Shown: positions 8,739 to 15,725 of the stretch, piece after piece
Numbering within the stretch: the first letter of the stretch is position 1
Layout: each line of letters begins with the position of its first letter
Origin: an uncultured Dorea sp.
Lineage (GTDB): Bacteria; Bacillota; Clostridia; Lachnospirales; Lachnospiraceae
NCBI GenBank assembly: GCA_910584095.1
Contig: CAJTYU010000043.1
Coordinates: 1 to 15,725 of the forward strand
DNA: 15,725 bases
Direction of reading: 5' to 3'
The notes under the pieces: model-generated
Databases searched by the model: none
What the model saw: only the letters and a program-made list of their open reading frames with translations
What the model was told of the DNA's origin: nothing
Program-made: the position numbers and the translations under genes

Positions 8739-9659
8739 ATGAGGATTATTATAACGGGGGCTACCGGATTTCTGGGGAAGGCCCTGTGCCGGGAACTGAC
8801 GGAACACGGGCATGAAGTGACCGCGGTTGTCCGCCCGGAGTCGTTGGAAAAGGCACAATGTCTGGAAATAAAAAACGTAATTCCGCTTCCGCTGGAGGAC
8901 TTAGAGCGCTTAAAGGACTTGGAAAATATCAAAAAGCGCGAAGTGCCATCCGGGGCATCCCAGGCGGGATACGACGTATTCTTCCATCTGGCTTGGAACG
9001 GTTCCGGCGGGGAAGCGCGGGAGGATTATAGAACACAGCTTGAAAACCTCCGTTACATGGAAAAGGCGTTAAAGGCCGCAAAAAACTGCGGCTGTACGAA
9101 ATTCATAGGCGCCGGGAGTCAGGCGGAGTATGGCGCAGTACATGGGAAGGCAAGGGAGGATGCGACGGTTCCGGCCCCCTTTATGATGTACGGGGCGGCA
9201 AAGCTTGCCTGCCTGCACATGGGCCGCGTTTTGGCGGGGCAGCTTGGAATCTCCTTTGTGTGGCCAAGGATCTACAGCGTGTACGGGCCAAGGGAAAATG
9301 ACCCGACGCTTTTAGGCTATGTGGCCAGAACCTTAAGGGAAGGAAAGACACCGGAGATTAGCGCTTGTGAGAATATGTGGGATTTCCTGTATATCACAGA
9401 CTTTACAAAGGCGATGCGCCTGCTGGCGGAAAACCCGGAAGCGGAAGGGGTTTATCATGTGGCCAGCGGGGATGCGCGGAAACTCAAAGAATTTGTGGAG
9501 TTGGAAAGAGACCTGATAAGGCCATGGGCAGAACTAAACTTCGGGGCAAGGAAAGCGGACGAAAAGCGGACCTTCTGGCTGGAACCGGACGTAAGCCGGA
9601 TAGAGAAGCTTGGATTTCAGTGCGAAGTACCTTTTGCACAAGGAATCAGATGCTTATAG
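8739..9659 (+). CDS. NAD(P)-dependent SDR, probable nucleotide-sugar ketoreductase (YerF/abequose-synthase-like)
   Basis: A 306-residue extended SDR. The Rossmann motif GATGFLG is at 7-13. The active site is Ser127 in GAGSQAEYG, with Tyr151 and Lys155 in MYGAAKLA. PRIYSVYGPREND and a WDFLYITD stretch are typical of sugar-nucleotide reductases and epimerases. GSQAEYG-type enzymes often act on deoxy-4-ketohexoses in O-antigen loci. Placed right after the TPP enzyme, it could reduce the ketone of the newly attached side chain, as YerF does for yersiniose. AAGGTG lies before the ATG at 8739. The C-terminus stops soon after FAQGI, slightly short of many homologues and exactly at the GC-to-AT composition change. 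A small terminal truncation by recombination is possible. Confidence 0.84.
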   Translation: MRIIITGATGFLGKALCRELTEHGHEVTAVVRPESLEKAQCLEIKNVIPLPLEDLERLKDLENIKKREVPSGASQAGYDVFFHLAWNGSGGEAREDYRTQLENLRYMEKALKAAKNCGCTKFIGAGSQAEYGAVHGKAREDATVPAPFMMYGAAKLACLHMGRVLAGQLGISFVWPRIYSVYGPRENDPTLLGYVARTLREGKTPEISACENMWDFLYITDFTKAMRLLAENPEAEGVYHVASGDARKLKEFVELERDLIRPWAELNFGARKADEKRTFWLEPDVSRIEKLGFQCEVPFAQGIRCL

Positions 9660-9711
9660 GAATTTATGGATAAGCAGCTTATATGAAAATCATGCGAAAT
9701 GGAGAAAATAG
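9660..9711. other. Composition junction between GC-rich and AT-rich halves
   Basis: Genes left of this gap use mostly G/C-ending codons, while the gene starting at 9712 and those after it are rich in AAA, ATT and GAA. The change occurs within these 52 bases. The gap holds a 13-base dyad (ATAAGC-A-GCTTAT, 9670-9682), a six-codon open frame (ATG at 9666 to TGA) and the GGAG ribosome binding site at 9701-9704 for the next gene. No insertion sequence, tRNA or clear direct repeat was seen. Confidence 0.6.
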
Positions 9712-11223
9712 ATGGAAGCCAAAAACATATGGGAAACAATAAAAGAACTCAAATCCAACCATGAAATTATCTTATATGGCTATTCCTTTTTAGGAAAAAA
9801 TATCGAACAGGTTTTAGAAAAAAATTCTTTTTCTATAGGACATATATGGGATAAGTCAGCAAAAACAAACATACCGTCAATTTCTGAACCTTTTGAAAAT
9901 GGAAACCATGAAGACTTAGTAATCGTCTGCATAGGCAATTCATTTATACGGGAACAAGTAAAAGGTTCGCTCCTTCAAAGGGGTTACGGCAATATTCTTC
10001 CGGAAAATGTATATAAAAAACTAGTTAACGCATCTTTGGATTTGTATGAGCAGAAAAATAAATTTTCTACAGCAGAAAAATCTTTATCAACTCAAACAGA
10101 TTTTGAAAGGTTACAGGAAGCAATTGACTATGCGGTTGAGACAAATTACCTCGTATGGGAGCGGGAGTATTTTTTCCGGGAAAAAAGTAGAGTGGCAAAA
10201 AATTTAGTCTTTTCTGGTTACATGGAGGATGATATTGCGGAAGATTTTTTTAAAAACTATTGTCAAAACAATGGACTTAACAATTTGACTGCTATTTGTA
10301 GTTTTAATCCTGACTGCTATGGAAAAAAAGCATTAGGGGTGGAATATGTTGAACCGCAAAAATTATTAGAATTGGATGATTTGTTTGTTGTTGTAAATGA
10401 CACTGAAAATCATAAAATAAAGGATTTTTTAAATAATAATCAGATTTCATGGTGTGATATAACCGATTTAGAACTTAACGTATTTGATTCTAAATTTTCC
10501 TCCGAATGGTTTAGTGAGGAAAAGGAAAATATTTTAAAAGTTTATGATTGGTTCGAAGATGCGGAAAGTAGAGAAATTTATGTAGAAACTATTTGCAACC
10601 GAATTGCGCCACACCTCTCCCGAAAAGATTATTTTGAATTAAAGAGTTCTGAGATCCAATACTTTGATTCAAACATTTTAACTTTTAACAACCACGAAAA
10701 TTTGGTTGACGCGGGAGCATATACCGGAGATTCCATCATGAGCTTTTTGGAAACGGTTAACAGTTTATTTGATAATATTTTTGCCTTTGAAATGGATGAA
10801 AATAATTTTTTTGAGATGAAGAAGAATTTGGAAAAGGATAAAATTGATCCCCGCATTCATCTTTATCGAAAGGGTGTTTATAGCAAAAATGAGAAAACCC
10901 CTTATATAAGTAACGCTGGCGGCAGCGTTATGGGGACTGATTCAAATCAATATGTTGAAATGGTTATGTTAGACGAATTTTTGAAAAACCATAATATATC
11001 AATGATAAAAATGGATATTGAGGGAGCGGAACTGGATGCCTTGACGGGCAGTAAGAATATCATAAAGGAGCAGAAACCTAAAATCGCAATGAGTGTTTAC
11101 CATCATTTATATGATATATGGAAAATCCCTTTATATTTGCGAAGCTTGAATCCAGAATACCGATTTAAACTTAGGCATTATACAAATACCGTTTGGGATA
11201 CGGATTTATATGCATACGTATAG
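9712..11223 (+). CDS. FkbM-family methyltransferase with two N-terminal Rossmann-like domains
   Basis: A 503-residue protein. Residues 15-105 form a Rossmann-like domain (IILYGYSFLGKNI at 19-31, VIVCIGNS near 70-77) resembling the N-domains of PglD-like proteins. Residues about 130-260 contain a second, more diverged copy (LVFSGYMEDD). The C-terminal half is an FkbM SAM-dependent methyltransferase: VDAGAYTGDS starting at 332 is the SAM-binding glycine motif, and MIKMDIEGAELDAL with MDIEGAE at 434-440 is the FkbM signature. It probably O-methylates a sugar or glycan hydroxyl. From about residue 130 on it is clearly homologous to the protein at 12731, for example WFSEEKENILK against WFNHEKENILK. 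GGAG lies 7 bases before the ATG. Composition is AT-rich, unlike the preceding genes. No signal peptide or membrane segment is seen. Confidence 0.85.
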   Translation: MEAKNIWETIKELKSNHEIILYGYSFLGKNIEQVLEKNSFSIGHIWDKSAKTNIPSISEPFENGNHEDLVIVCIGNSFIREQVKGSLLQRGYGNILPENVYKKLVNASLDLYEQKNKFSTAEKSLSTQTDFERLQEAIDYAVETNYLVWEREYFFREKSRVAKNLVFSGYMEDDIAEDFFKNYCQNNGLNNLTAICSFNPDCYGKKALGVEYVEPQKLLELDDLFVVVNDTENHKIKDFLNNNQISWCDITDLELNVFDSKFSSEWFSEEKENILKVYDWFEDAESREIYVETICNRIAPHLSRKDYFELKSSEIQYFDSNILTFNNHENLVDAGAYTGDSIMSFLETVNSLFDNIFAFEMDENNFFEMKKNLEKDKIDPRIHLYRKGVYSKNEKTPYISNAGGSVMGTDSNQYVEMVMLDEFLKNHNISMIKMDIEGAELDALTGSKNIIKEQKPKIAMSVYHHLYDIWKIPLYLRSLNPEYRFKLRHYTNTVWDTDLYAYV

Positions 11224-11225
11224 TA

Positions 11226-11285
11226 AACCAGACAGATACAAATTGCGAAATTATTTTCAGGGATAACGTTTCTACCGACAATTGA
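11226..11285 (+). pseudogene. Remnant of a GT2 glycosyltransferase gene
   Basis: Read in one frame, these bases give NQTDTNCEIIFRDNVSTDN followed by TGA, the conserved N-terminal strand of a GT2 domain. It aligns with residues 28-46 of the intact GT2 at 13849 (NQTYTNYEVIFRDNASTDD). At the DNA level, 11226-11279 matches 13930-13983 at about 44 of 54 positions by hand count, including an unbroken run through TTATTTTCAGGGATAACG. There is no start codon, ribosome binding site or downstream GT2 motif, so it is a decayed fragment. It begins 3 bases after the stop of the upstream methyltransferase gene, just as the intact GT2 follows the related methyltransferase downstream. Confidence 0.8.
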
Positions 11286-11330
11286 TATAGATTTTCACGA
11301 AATTAGAATATAAAAACGGAGGGTAAAATT

Positions 11331-12635
11331 ATGTTTAATATGAATGATTATTATGAACAGGCTCATTCAGGTAAGATAGTAGATAATACAGAGATTTTGA
11401 ATTATATTAAAGGGTTTAACAAGGTAATATTATGGGGCGGAAGCTTTTTGGGAACGGCTGTTGGAAAGTACCTTCTGGAAAATGATGTTACTATAACAGC
11501 CTACTGGGATATGAGAAAAGACGAACTGAAAGAGGTAAATAACATAGAAGTTTTGCTGCCTTTTTCAGAAGAAGACAAAGACAATACTTTGATTATATTC
11601 TGTATAGGGAATAACGTGATAAAAGGCGGACTGTTAAATGAACTCGATCAAAAAGGCTATAAGAATGTAATCAGGGGAGATTATCTATATATGGGAACGG
11701 TTTGCCCGTTTGATATCTCTACCGGTATAGAATCAAAAATATGCCAGGGTTCCATGTGCTGCCGCTCTATCTTTTGCCAAAGGCTGCACAGCATTGTAAA
11801 ACATAGAAATCAAAAAAGCGAAAATCCTTTACATGTATTTAGCATTACGCTAATTATTAATCAAAAATGTAGTTTAAGATGTAAATGCTGCACCTCTTAT
11901 ATGAACGAATACCCAAAAGAGGCAAGAGTTAATTTTCCTGTTGAAAGAATTTATGAAGACATAGACAAATTTTTTGCGGCAATGGATAGCGTCAGCACGG
12001 TTACGATTATGGGCGGCGAACCTTTTATGCACCCAGATTTATCCGGAATTGTTAAAAAGCTATTAGAAAAGGATAATTTTGGTCTTGTTTCTATTGCGAC
12101 TTCAGGAACTTACCCGATAAAACCTGAACAATTAGAAGGATTACAGGATAAACGAGTGAATGTAAGTTTTTCAAATTATGAACAAAGCATTACCGAAAAT
12201 CAAAGAAACTTGATGTATAAGAATGTTGAAATGGTTAAAAATGCGGGGATTTCTTATACATTGGGGGTTGTTATGCCGGAATGGTCGATTCCGTCAACAT
12301 TATTCGATTTAGGCGAGAGTATAGAAACCATGACTGCCAAAAAAGGCGCTTGCGTTTTCCCATTAAGATGTATGCAGGTAAAAAATGGTAAACTGCATCC
12401 TTGTGATTTTGGTACGGCTCTTTACAGTTTGAAAATTGCAGATTATCCAATGGACTATGTCGATATAGAAAATACAGAATCAATTAGTGAATTAAGGGAA
12501 AAAATTAGATCTTATATAGATCAGCCCTATTATAAAACATGCGGTCATTGCGCCGGTATGCAGGGATTGACTTCGAAAGCGGCTGAACAAGGGTATATGG
12601 ATTTCAAAAAACCATTAGTGCTAGAAGAGTTTTAG
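11331..12635 (+). CDS. Radical SAM protein with N-terminal Rossmann-like domain and SPASM-like cysteines
   Basis: A 434-residue protein. The N-terminal 120 residues form a Rossmann-like domain (VILWGGSFLGTAV at 32-44, IIFCIGNN at 88-95), similar to the N-domain of the methyltransferase at 9712. The radical SAM core follows: Cys180, Cys184 and Cys187 form CxxxCxxC (KCSLRCKCC), and MGGEPF at 227-232 is the SAM-binding GGE motif. Later cysteines 341, 347, 358, 404 and 407 (including HPCDF and TCGHC) suggest a SPASM/twitch-like auxiliary [4Fe-4S] site. It is expected to generate a 5'-deoxyadenosyl radical; the substrate is not evident, but the context favours a sugar, glycan or glycosylated protein. 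GGAGGG at 11318-11323 sits 7 bases before the ATG. A role as a maturase for a peptide is less likely, since no small precursor gene is seen. Confidence 0.84.
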   Translation: MFNMNDYYEQAHSGKIVDNTEILNYIKGFNKVILWGGSFLGTAVGKYLLENDVTITAYWDMRKDELKEVNNIEVLLPFSEEDKDNTLIIFCIGNNVIKGGLLNELDQKGYKNVIRGDYLYMGTVCPFDISTGIESKICQGSMCCRSIFCQRLHSIVKHRNQKSENPLHVFSITLIINQKCSLRCKCCTSYMNEYPKEARVNFPVERIYEDIDKFFAAMDSVSTVTIMGGEPFMHPDLSGIVKKLLEKDNFGLVSIATSGTYPIKPEQLEGLQDKRVNVSFSNYEQSITENQRNLMYKNVEMVKNAGISYTLGVVMPEWSIPSTLFDLGESIETMTAKKGACVFPLRCMQVKNGKLHPCDFGTALYSLKIADYPMDYVDIENTESISELREKIRSYIDQPYYKTCGHCAGMQGLTSKAAEQGYMDFKKPLVLEEF

Positions 12636-12673
12636 TTTAAGAAATGTAATACAAAGAAGGAAAACGACACAGC

Positions 12674-12718
12674 GAAAATATATGGAATAAATCAAATAAA
12701 AGAGTTGAAAAAAGGCAG
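12674..12718 (+). pseudogene. Probable decayed N-terminal domain start upstream of second methyltransferase
   Basis: The gap before the gene at 12731 contains ENIWNKS in one frame (from 12674) and then NQIKELKKGR in another. Together they match, in order, the start of the methyltransferase at 9712 (KNIWETIKELKS), with a small frameshifting insertion. IKELKK also resembles the linker before the Rossmann strand in the radical SAM protein. The intact downstream gene lacks exactly the domain these residues would introduce. The match is short, so this call is an inference from order and position. Confidence 0.45.
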
Positions 12719-12730
12719 GAGAAAACTAAA

Positions 12731-13822
12731 ATGCAAAGTGAAAGACGAGAGCGGCTGAGTAAAGCAATCCAGTATGCGATAGAGTCGGATTATAGTATTT
12801 ATAATCGGCAGGTCATGTTATTAAATGAATTAAGAACGTATTCTAATATCTGTGTGTTTGGAATGGGAAAATTCTTTTTTGAAGGATATCCTTATGTTGA
12901 AGAGCTTTTAAGAGCGAATTACATATGTGACAATAATATTGATAAACGAATGGAAGAAAAACGAGAAACATACGGGCTGACATGTATTCATGTTGAAGAA
13001 TTAGAGGCGATGGACGACGTGTTGACCGTTATCATGGTTGGTACGGATTACTGGGAGATAAAACGGCAGTTAGACGATAAAAAAATTAAAAATGTTTATT
13101 TAGGCGACTTGATCTTAAATATGTATACGTCTAAGCATGATTCGCGTTGGTTTAATCATGAAAAAGAAAACATTTTAAAAACATTAGAATTATTTGAAGA
13201 TGACTTGTCACAAGAAAATTATGTTGAAATACTGTGCAATCGTCTTGCACCGCATTTATGCCAAAAATCATTTCAAGACATTAAGACAGACGGTGAATAT
13301 TTTTCAACAGGAATACTGTCTTTTGGTTCTGAGGAAGTATTCGTGGACGTAGGCGCATATATCGGAGATACAGTCGAACAATTTCAAAAGCAGGTAGCAG
13401 AAAAAAATGGCGGATATAAGAAAATATATGCTTTTGAGCTGGAACATAAATTTTTTGAACAGCTAAAAACGAATGTTAGAACATCGGGGCTTGAAAATGT
13501 TGAAATATTCCATAAAGGTATATCATTAGAAGTTGATAATCAAAAATCAATGACAAATTTAGATGCGGTCTTTGAGGATAAAGAATTTTCGATTATTAAG
13601 ATGGATATTGAAGGGGCTGAGTGGGATGCATTACACGGTGGAAAAAGGGCGATAAAAAAATGGAAACCGCAGATGGCGGTATGTCTTTATCACTGCTTAG
13701 AAGACTTATGGAGGATTCCCCAGTATATCAAAGAATTGTCGCCTGATTACAAATTATATTTAAGGCATCATTCGCCGGTAGTTTGGGACAGCGTATTATA
13801 TGCGACAACAAATAGCCGTTAG
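12731..13822 (+). CDS. FkbM-family methyltransferase with one N-terminal Rossmann-like domain
   Basis: A 363-residue homologue of residues 130-503 of the methyltransferase at 9712. Residues 35-135 form a Rossmann-like domain (ICVFGMGKFF, YICDNNIDK, LTVIMVGTD). A shared linker follows (WFNHEKENILK, CNRLAPHLC). The FkbM catalytic domain has VDVGAYIGDT at 205-214 for SAM binding and IIKMDIEGAEWDAL, with MDIEGAE at 291-297. The C-terminal block LRHHSPVVWDSVLYA matches LRHYTNTVWDTDLYA of the other copy. It probably methylates a hydroxyl of a sugar or glycan. AGGAG at 12717-12721 precedes the ATG by 9 bases; the frame is open further upstream to 12650 but has no good start there. The next gene is a GT2, suggesting a methyltransferase-glycosyltransferase unit. 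Confidence 0.85.
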   Translation: MQSERRERLSKAIQYAIESDYSIYNRQVMLLNELRTYSNICVFGMGKFFFEGYPYVEELLRANYICDNNIDKRMEEKRETYGLTCIHVEELEAMDDVLTVIMVGTDYWEIKRQLDDKKIKNVYLGDLILNMYTSKHDSRWFNHEKENILKTLELFEDDLSQENYVEILCNRLAPHLCQKSFQDIKTDGEYFSTGILSFGSEEVFVDVGAYIGDTVEQFQKQVAEKNGGYKKIYAFELEHKFFEQLKTNVRTSGLENVEIFHKGISLEVDNQKSMTNLDAVFEDKEFSIIKMDIEGAEWDALHGGKRAIKKWKPQMAVCLYHCLEDLWRIPQYIKELSPDYKLYLRHHSPVVWDSVLYATTNSR

Positions 13823-13848
13823 AATTGTAAAACATGGGAGGAAATGAG

Positions 13849-14910
13849 ATGAAGAATCCATTAGTAAGTATAATAATTCCAAACTATAATTATGGCCGAT
13901 ATTTAAGGGAGTGTTTTGACAGTATATTAAATCAGACGTATACCAACTATGAAGTTATTTTCAGGGATAACGCTTCTACTGACGACTCTTTTAATATATC
14001 AATGGAGTACTATTACAAATTTAAAGAGAAAGGCATTTTCTTTTTATTACATAATAATAAACAGAATTATGGAAGCGATACAAATACCAATTTGGCAATA
14101 GGCGACGCAAACGGCGAATTAATATATATACTTGCAAGCGACGATGCTATAGAACCTACTTTTTTGGAAAAAACGGTATCTGTGTTAGAGAAAAATCCAT
14201 CCGTTTCCATGGTGATGGTAAACAGGATAGAGGTTGATGAAAATGGAAACAGAAAAGTAACGCCTCCTTTTTATAATAAAAGCTGTATCATTCCGGGTGA
14301 GGAACAAGCCGGTGTGTTTATGATGTCTGGAATCGCAATTCCAGGACAAAGAATCGCCCGAACCGGCGGAATGATAAATAAGATAGCAAAGTTCGCCAGA
14401 GTACATGAGGTAGCCGGGGACTGGTACAATAATTTTCTTTACAGTTGCTGTGGAGACGTTGCGTATATAGCAGAAGATCTATGCCGGTACCGTGTGCATT
14501 CTGGGAACGAGACCCATATTTCAGAAGATACGCTTCTTGCATCTATGGAGCATTTTTGTATTTTAAATTCATTTGTAACAATTTCAAAAGGATTTGGTAT
14601 GAAAATCCCGGAATCCCGGTTTGACGAGGCGGTAAAAAAACTTGGAAGTATGTGCCTTAGATATGCCGTAAAGATGATAAACGCACAGAAAAATTCCATT
14701 GCGTCAAGGTATCTGAAATTAGCTTTGGTATATGATGAAAATATGGAAGGCACAGAAGAATATCAACTCCTCTTAAACTATTTAAAAGGAGACAAATCGG
14801 CGATTGAGAAGTTCCATACATTTACGGAACAAATAATTGAAAGAAAAAAATCTTATGATCCGCCAAAAGGTTTCATTGAAATAGACTCTTATGGAAATAG
14901 AATACACTAA
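13849..14910 (+). CDS. Family 2 glycosyltransferase
   Basis: A 353-residue GT-A glycosyltransferase. It begins with the classic GT2 opening VSIIIPNYNYGRYL at 6-19, followed by SILNQTYTNYEVI and the nucleotide-binding DNASTDDS at 40-47. The metal-binding acidic motif is ASDDA at 96-100. Residues 165-230 probably form the acceptor part of the GT-A domain (AGDWYNNFLY, YRVHSGNETH), and the last 120 residues are helical. There are no obvious membrane segments, so it likely acts in the cytoplasm on a soluble or lipid-linked acceptor or on a protein. The start at 13849 was chosen because GGGAGG at 13836-13841 lies 7 bases upstream; the in-frame ATG at 13834 overlaps that site and would add five residues. 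Donor and acceptor are unknown. A decayed relative is at 11226. Confidence 0.87.
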   Translation: MKNPLVSIIIPNYNYGRYLRECFDSILNQTYTNYEVIFRDNASTDDSFNISMEYYYKFKEKGIFFLLHNNKQNYGSDTNTNLAIGDANGELIYILASDDAIEPTFLEKTVSVLEKNPSVSMVMVNRIEVDENGNRKVTPPFYNKSCIIPGEEQAGVFMMSGIAIPGQRIARTGGMINKIAKFARVHEVAGDWYNNFLYSCCGDVAYIAEDLCRYRVHSGNETHISEDTLLASMEHFCILNSFVTISKGFGMKIPESRFDEAVKKLGSMCLRYAVKMINAQKNSIASRYLKLALVYDENMEGTEEYQLLLNYLKGDKSAIEKFHTFTEQIIERKKSYDPPKGFIEIDSYGNRIH

Positions 14911-14932
14911 CGGAAAATAAATGAGGGAAAAG

Positions 14933-15725
14933 ATGACAGAACAAGAATATATTGCGGCATTGAATCGAATATACCACTCTGAAACGGGGGAGGAGTCTGC
15001 CGAGACGGAGAGGCTGTTGGAACGTTTATACACGGTAAAACCGGTGAGATTAAGCTGGTATACCGCTAAGGCAAAAAACGTATGGAAAAATAGCCGGTCA
15101 TGGCAAGAGGTATTTCCTATTTTGAATAATAAAGGCTGGTATCTATTCCCGTATCCAGGCATACAAGAAGTGGCCGAGCTTTACATGGATTTAGTCAGCA
15201 GTTACAGGGATATTACAGATATGCAGAGAAATAAGCTCATGTATTTAAATATATGCGCAGACAGAACAAAAGAGGATGAGGATTGGGCCTCACAGATTCA
15301 TAATCGTTTCCAACAGAAAAAACTAGATTTTATCAATCACCCTGAATCGACGGAGATTGCCGGACAACTGCTGGATTTATATTTTATTTTCAATGATAAA
15401 ATATTGTTTTATTTGCTGAGAACCTATATGCAGAACAAGGGTATGGCGTTTCCGGACATAAGGGAATGGTTTTTAGATTTTCCTAATAAAGGATATTTGA
15501 CAGAAAATTTGGAAACAAATGAAAAGGTTTCATTTATTGTCGTAGAAGATGAAGTTTCCGACGGCCTAGATGAAAAAATTATAAGTTTTATTCTCAAGGA
15601 GCTATCAAAAAAGGTTTATTACATAAAAGCCCCTATGGTATTTGAAATTGATCATGTTATTGATATTGAGGACACTGTAGCCGCCAGTATGGATACGATG
15701 GAAATTTCAGAAGGGATCTATACGA
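14933..15725 (+). CDS. Unrecognised protein, 3' end beyond window
   Basis: An open frame from an ATG at 14933 runs to the window edge (264 codons visible). GAGGG at 14922-14926 is a reasonable ribosome binding site, and an in-frame ATG at 14921 would add four residues. I do not recognise the family. The first 190 or so residues look helical and aromatic-rich (KNVWKNSRSWQEV, NKGWYLFPYPG) and are TPR-like in feel. From about residue 198, VSFIVVEDEVSDGLDEKII suggests the first strand and helix of a Rossmann-like or GT-B-like domain. It follows the GT2 gene by 22 bases in the same orientation and is AT-rich like that gene, so it probably belongs to the glycan locus. A glycosyltransferase or accessory protein is possible, but no catalytic motif is visible. 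Confidence 0.75.
   Translation, partial: MTEQEYIAALNRIYHSETGEESAETERLLERLYTVKPVRLSWYTAKAKNVWKNSRSWQEVFPILNNKGWYLFPYPGIQEVAELYMDLVSSYRDITDMQRNKLMYLNICADRTKEDEDWASQIHNRFQQKKLDFINHPESTEIAGQLLDLYFIFNDKILFYLLRTYMQNKGMAFPDIREWFLDFPNKGYLTENLETNEKVSFIVVEDEVSDGLDEKIISFILKELSKKVYYIKAPMVFEIDHVIDIEDTVAASMDTMEISEGIYT

Noticed and set aside
9670..9682. ATAAGC-A-GCTTAT dyad as a terminator.
   Set aside because: A one-base loop cannot form this stem as drawn, and no T tract follows.
9666..9686. Six-codon open frame MDKQLI in the gap after the SDR gene.
   Set aside because: Too short to support as a gene; it could be a leftover of a deleted gene but nothing confirms that.
1..15725. CRISPR array, tRNA, rRNA, or transposase genes.
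   Set aside because: Reading both strands showed no regularly spaced direct repeats, no tRNA or rRNA signature, and no transposase or integrase motif.

Overview
All recognisable genes lie on the + strand with short gaps or small overlaps and strong AGGAGG-type ribosome binding sites. They encode nucleotide-sugar enzymes, glycosyltransferases, methyltransferases and a radical SAM protein. This is a surface-glycan or protein-glycosylation locus (capsule, cell-wall polysaccharide or flagellin glycan). Gene style and ribosome binding sites suggest a Gram-positive Clostridia member, most likely Lachnospiraceae; this is inference, since no taxonomic marker gene is present.

Layout. (1) 11-43: a hairpin terminator, probably ending an upstream gene. 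(2) 167-2260: a large family 2 glycosyltransferase with a long helical, TPR-like C-terminal part. (3) 2313-4714: a UDP-glucuronate-decarboxylase-like SDR and a UDP-sugar 6-dehydrogenase, overlapping by 7 bases; together they could make UDP-xylose or a related sugar. (4) 4740-9659: an RfbH-type [2Fe-2S] dehydrase, an HMGL/DmpG-type aldolase, an acetolactate-synthase-like thiamine diphosphate enzyme and an SDR reductase. The dehydrase, TPP enzyme and reductase recall the yersiniose pathway for 3,6-dideoxy sugars with a C4 carbon branch. The aldolase is an extra partner and is the most intriguing part. (5) 9712-15725: an AT-rich segment with two related FkbM methyltransferases, a radical SAM protein, a second GT2 and the start of an unrecognised protein that runs off the window.

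Base composition changes abruptly at about 9660-9711, from GC-rich to AT-rich by eye. The AT-rich half shows internal rearrangement. A 60-base remnant of a GT2 gene lies between the first methyltransferase and the radical SAM gene, and a likely remnant of an N-terminal domain lies just upstream of the second methyltransferase. The first methyltransferase and the radical SAM protein share a similar N-terminal Rossmann-like domain, and the second methyltransferase looks like the first with that domain removed. The simplest reading is a duplicated [methyltransferase + GT2] unit that was later rearranged.

Working model: groups 3 and 4 make unusual activated sugars, the two glycosyltransferases attach sugars, and the AT-rich group methylates or otherwise decorates the glycan. 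No internal terminator was seen, so one long transcript is plausible.
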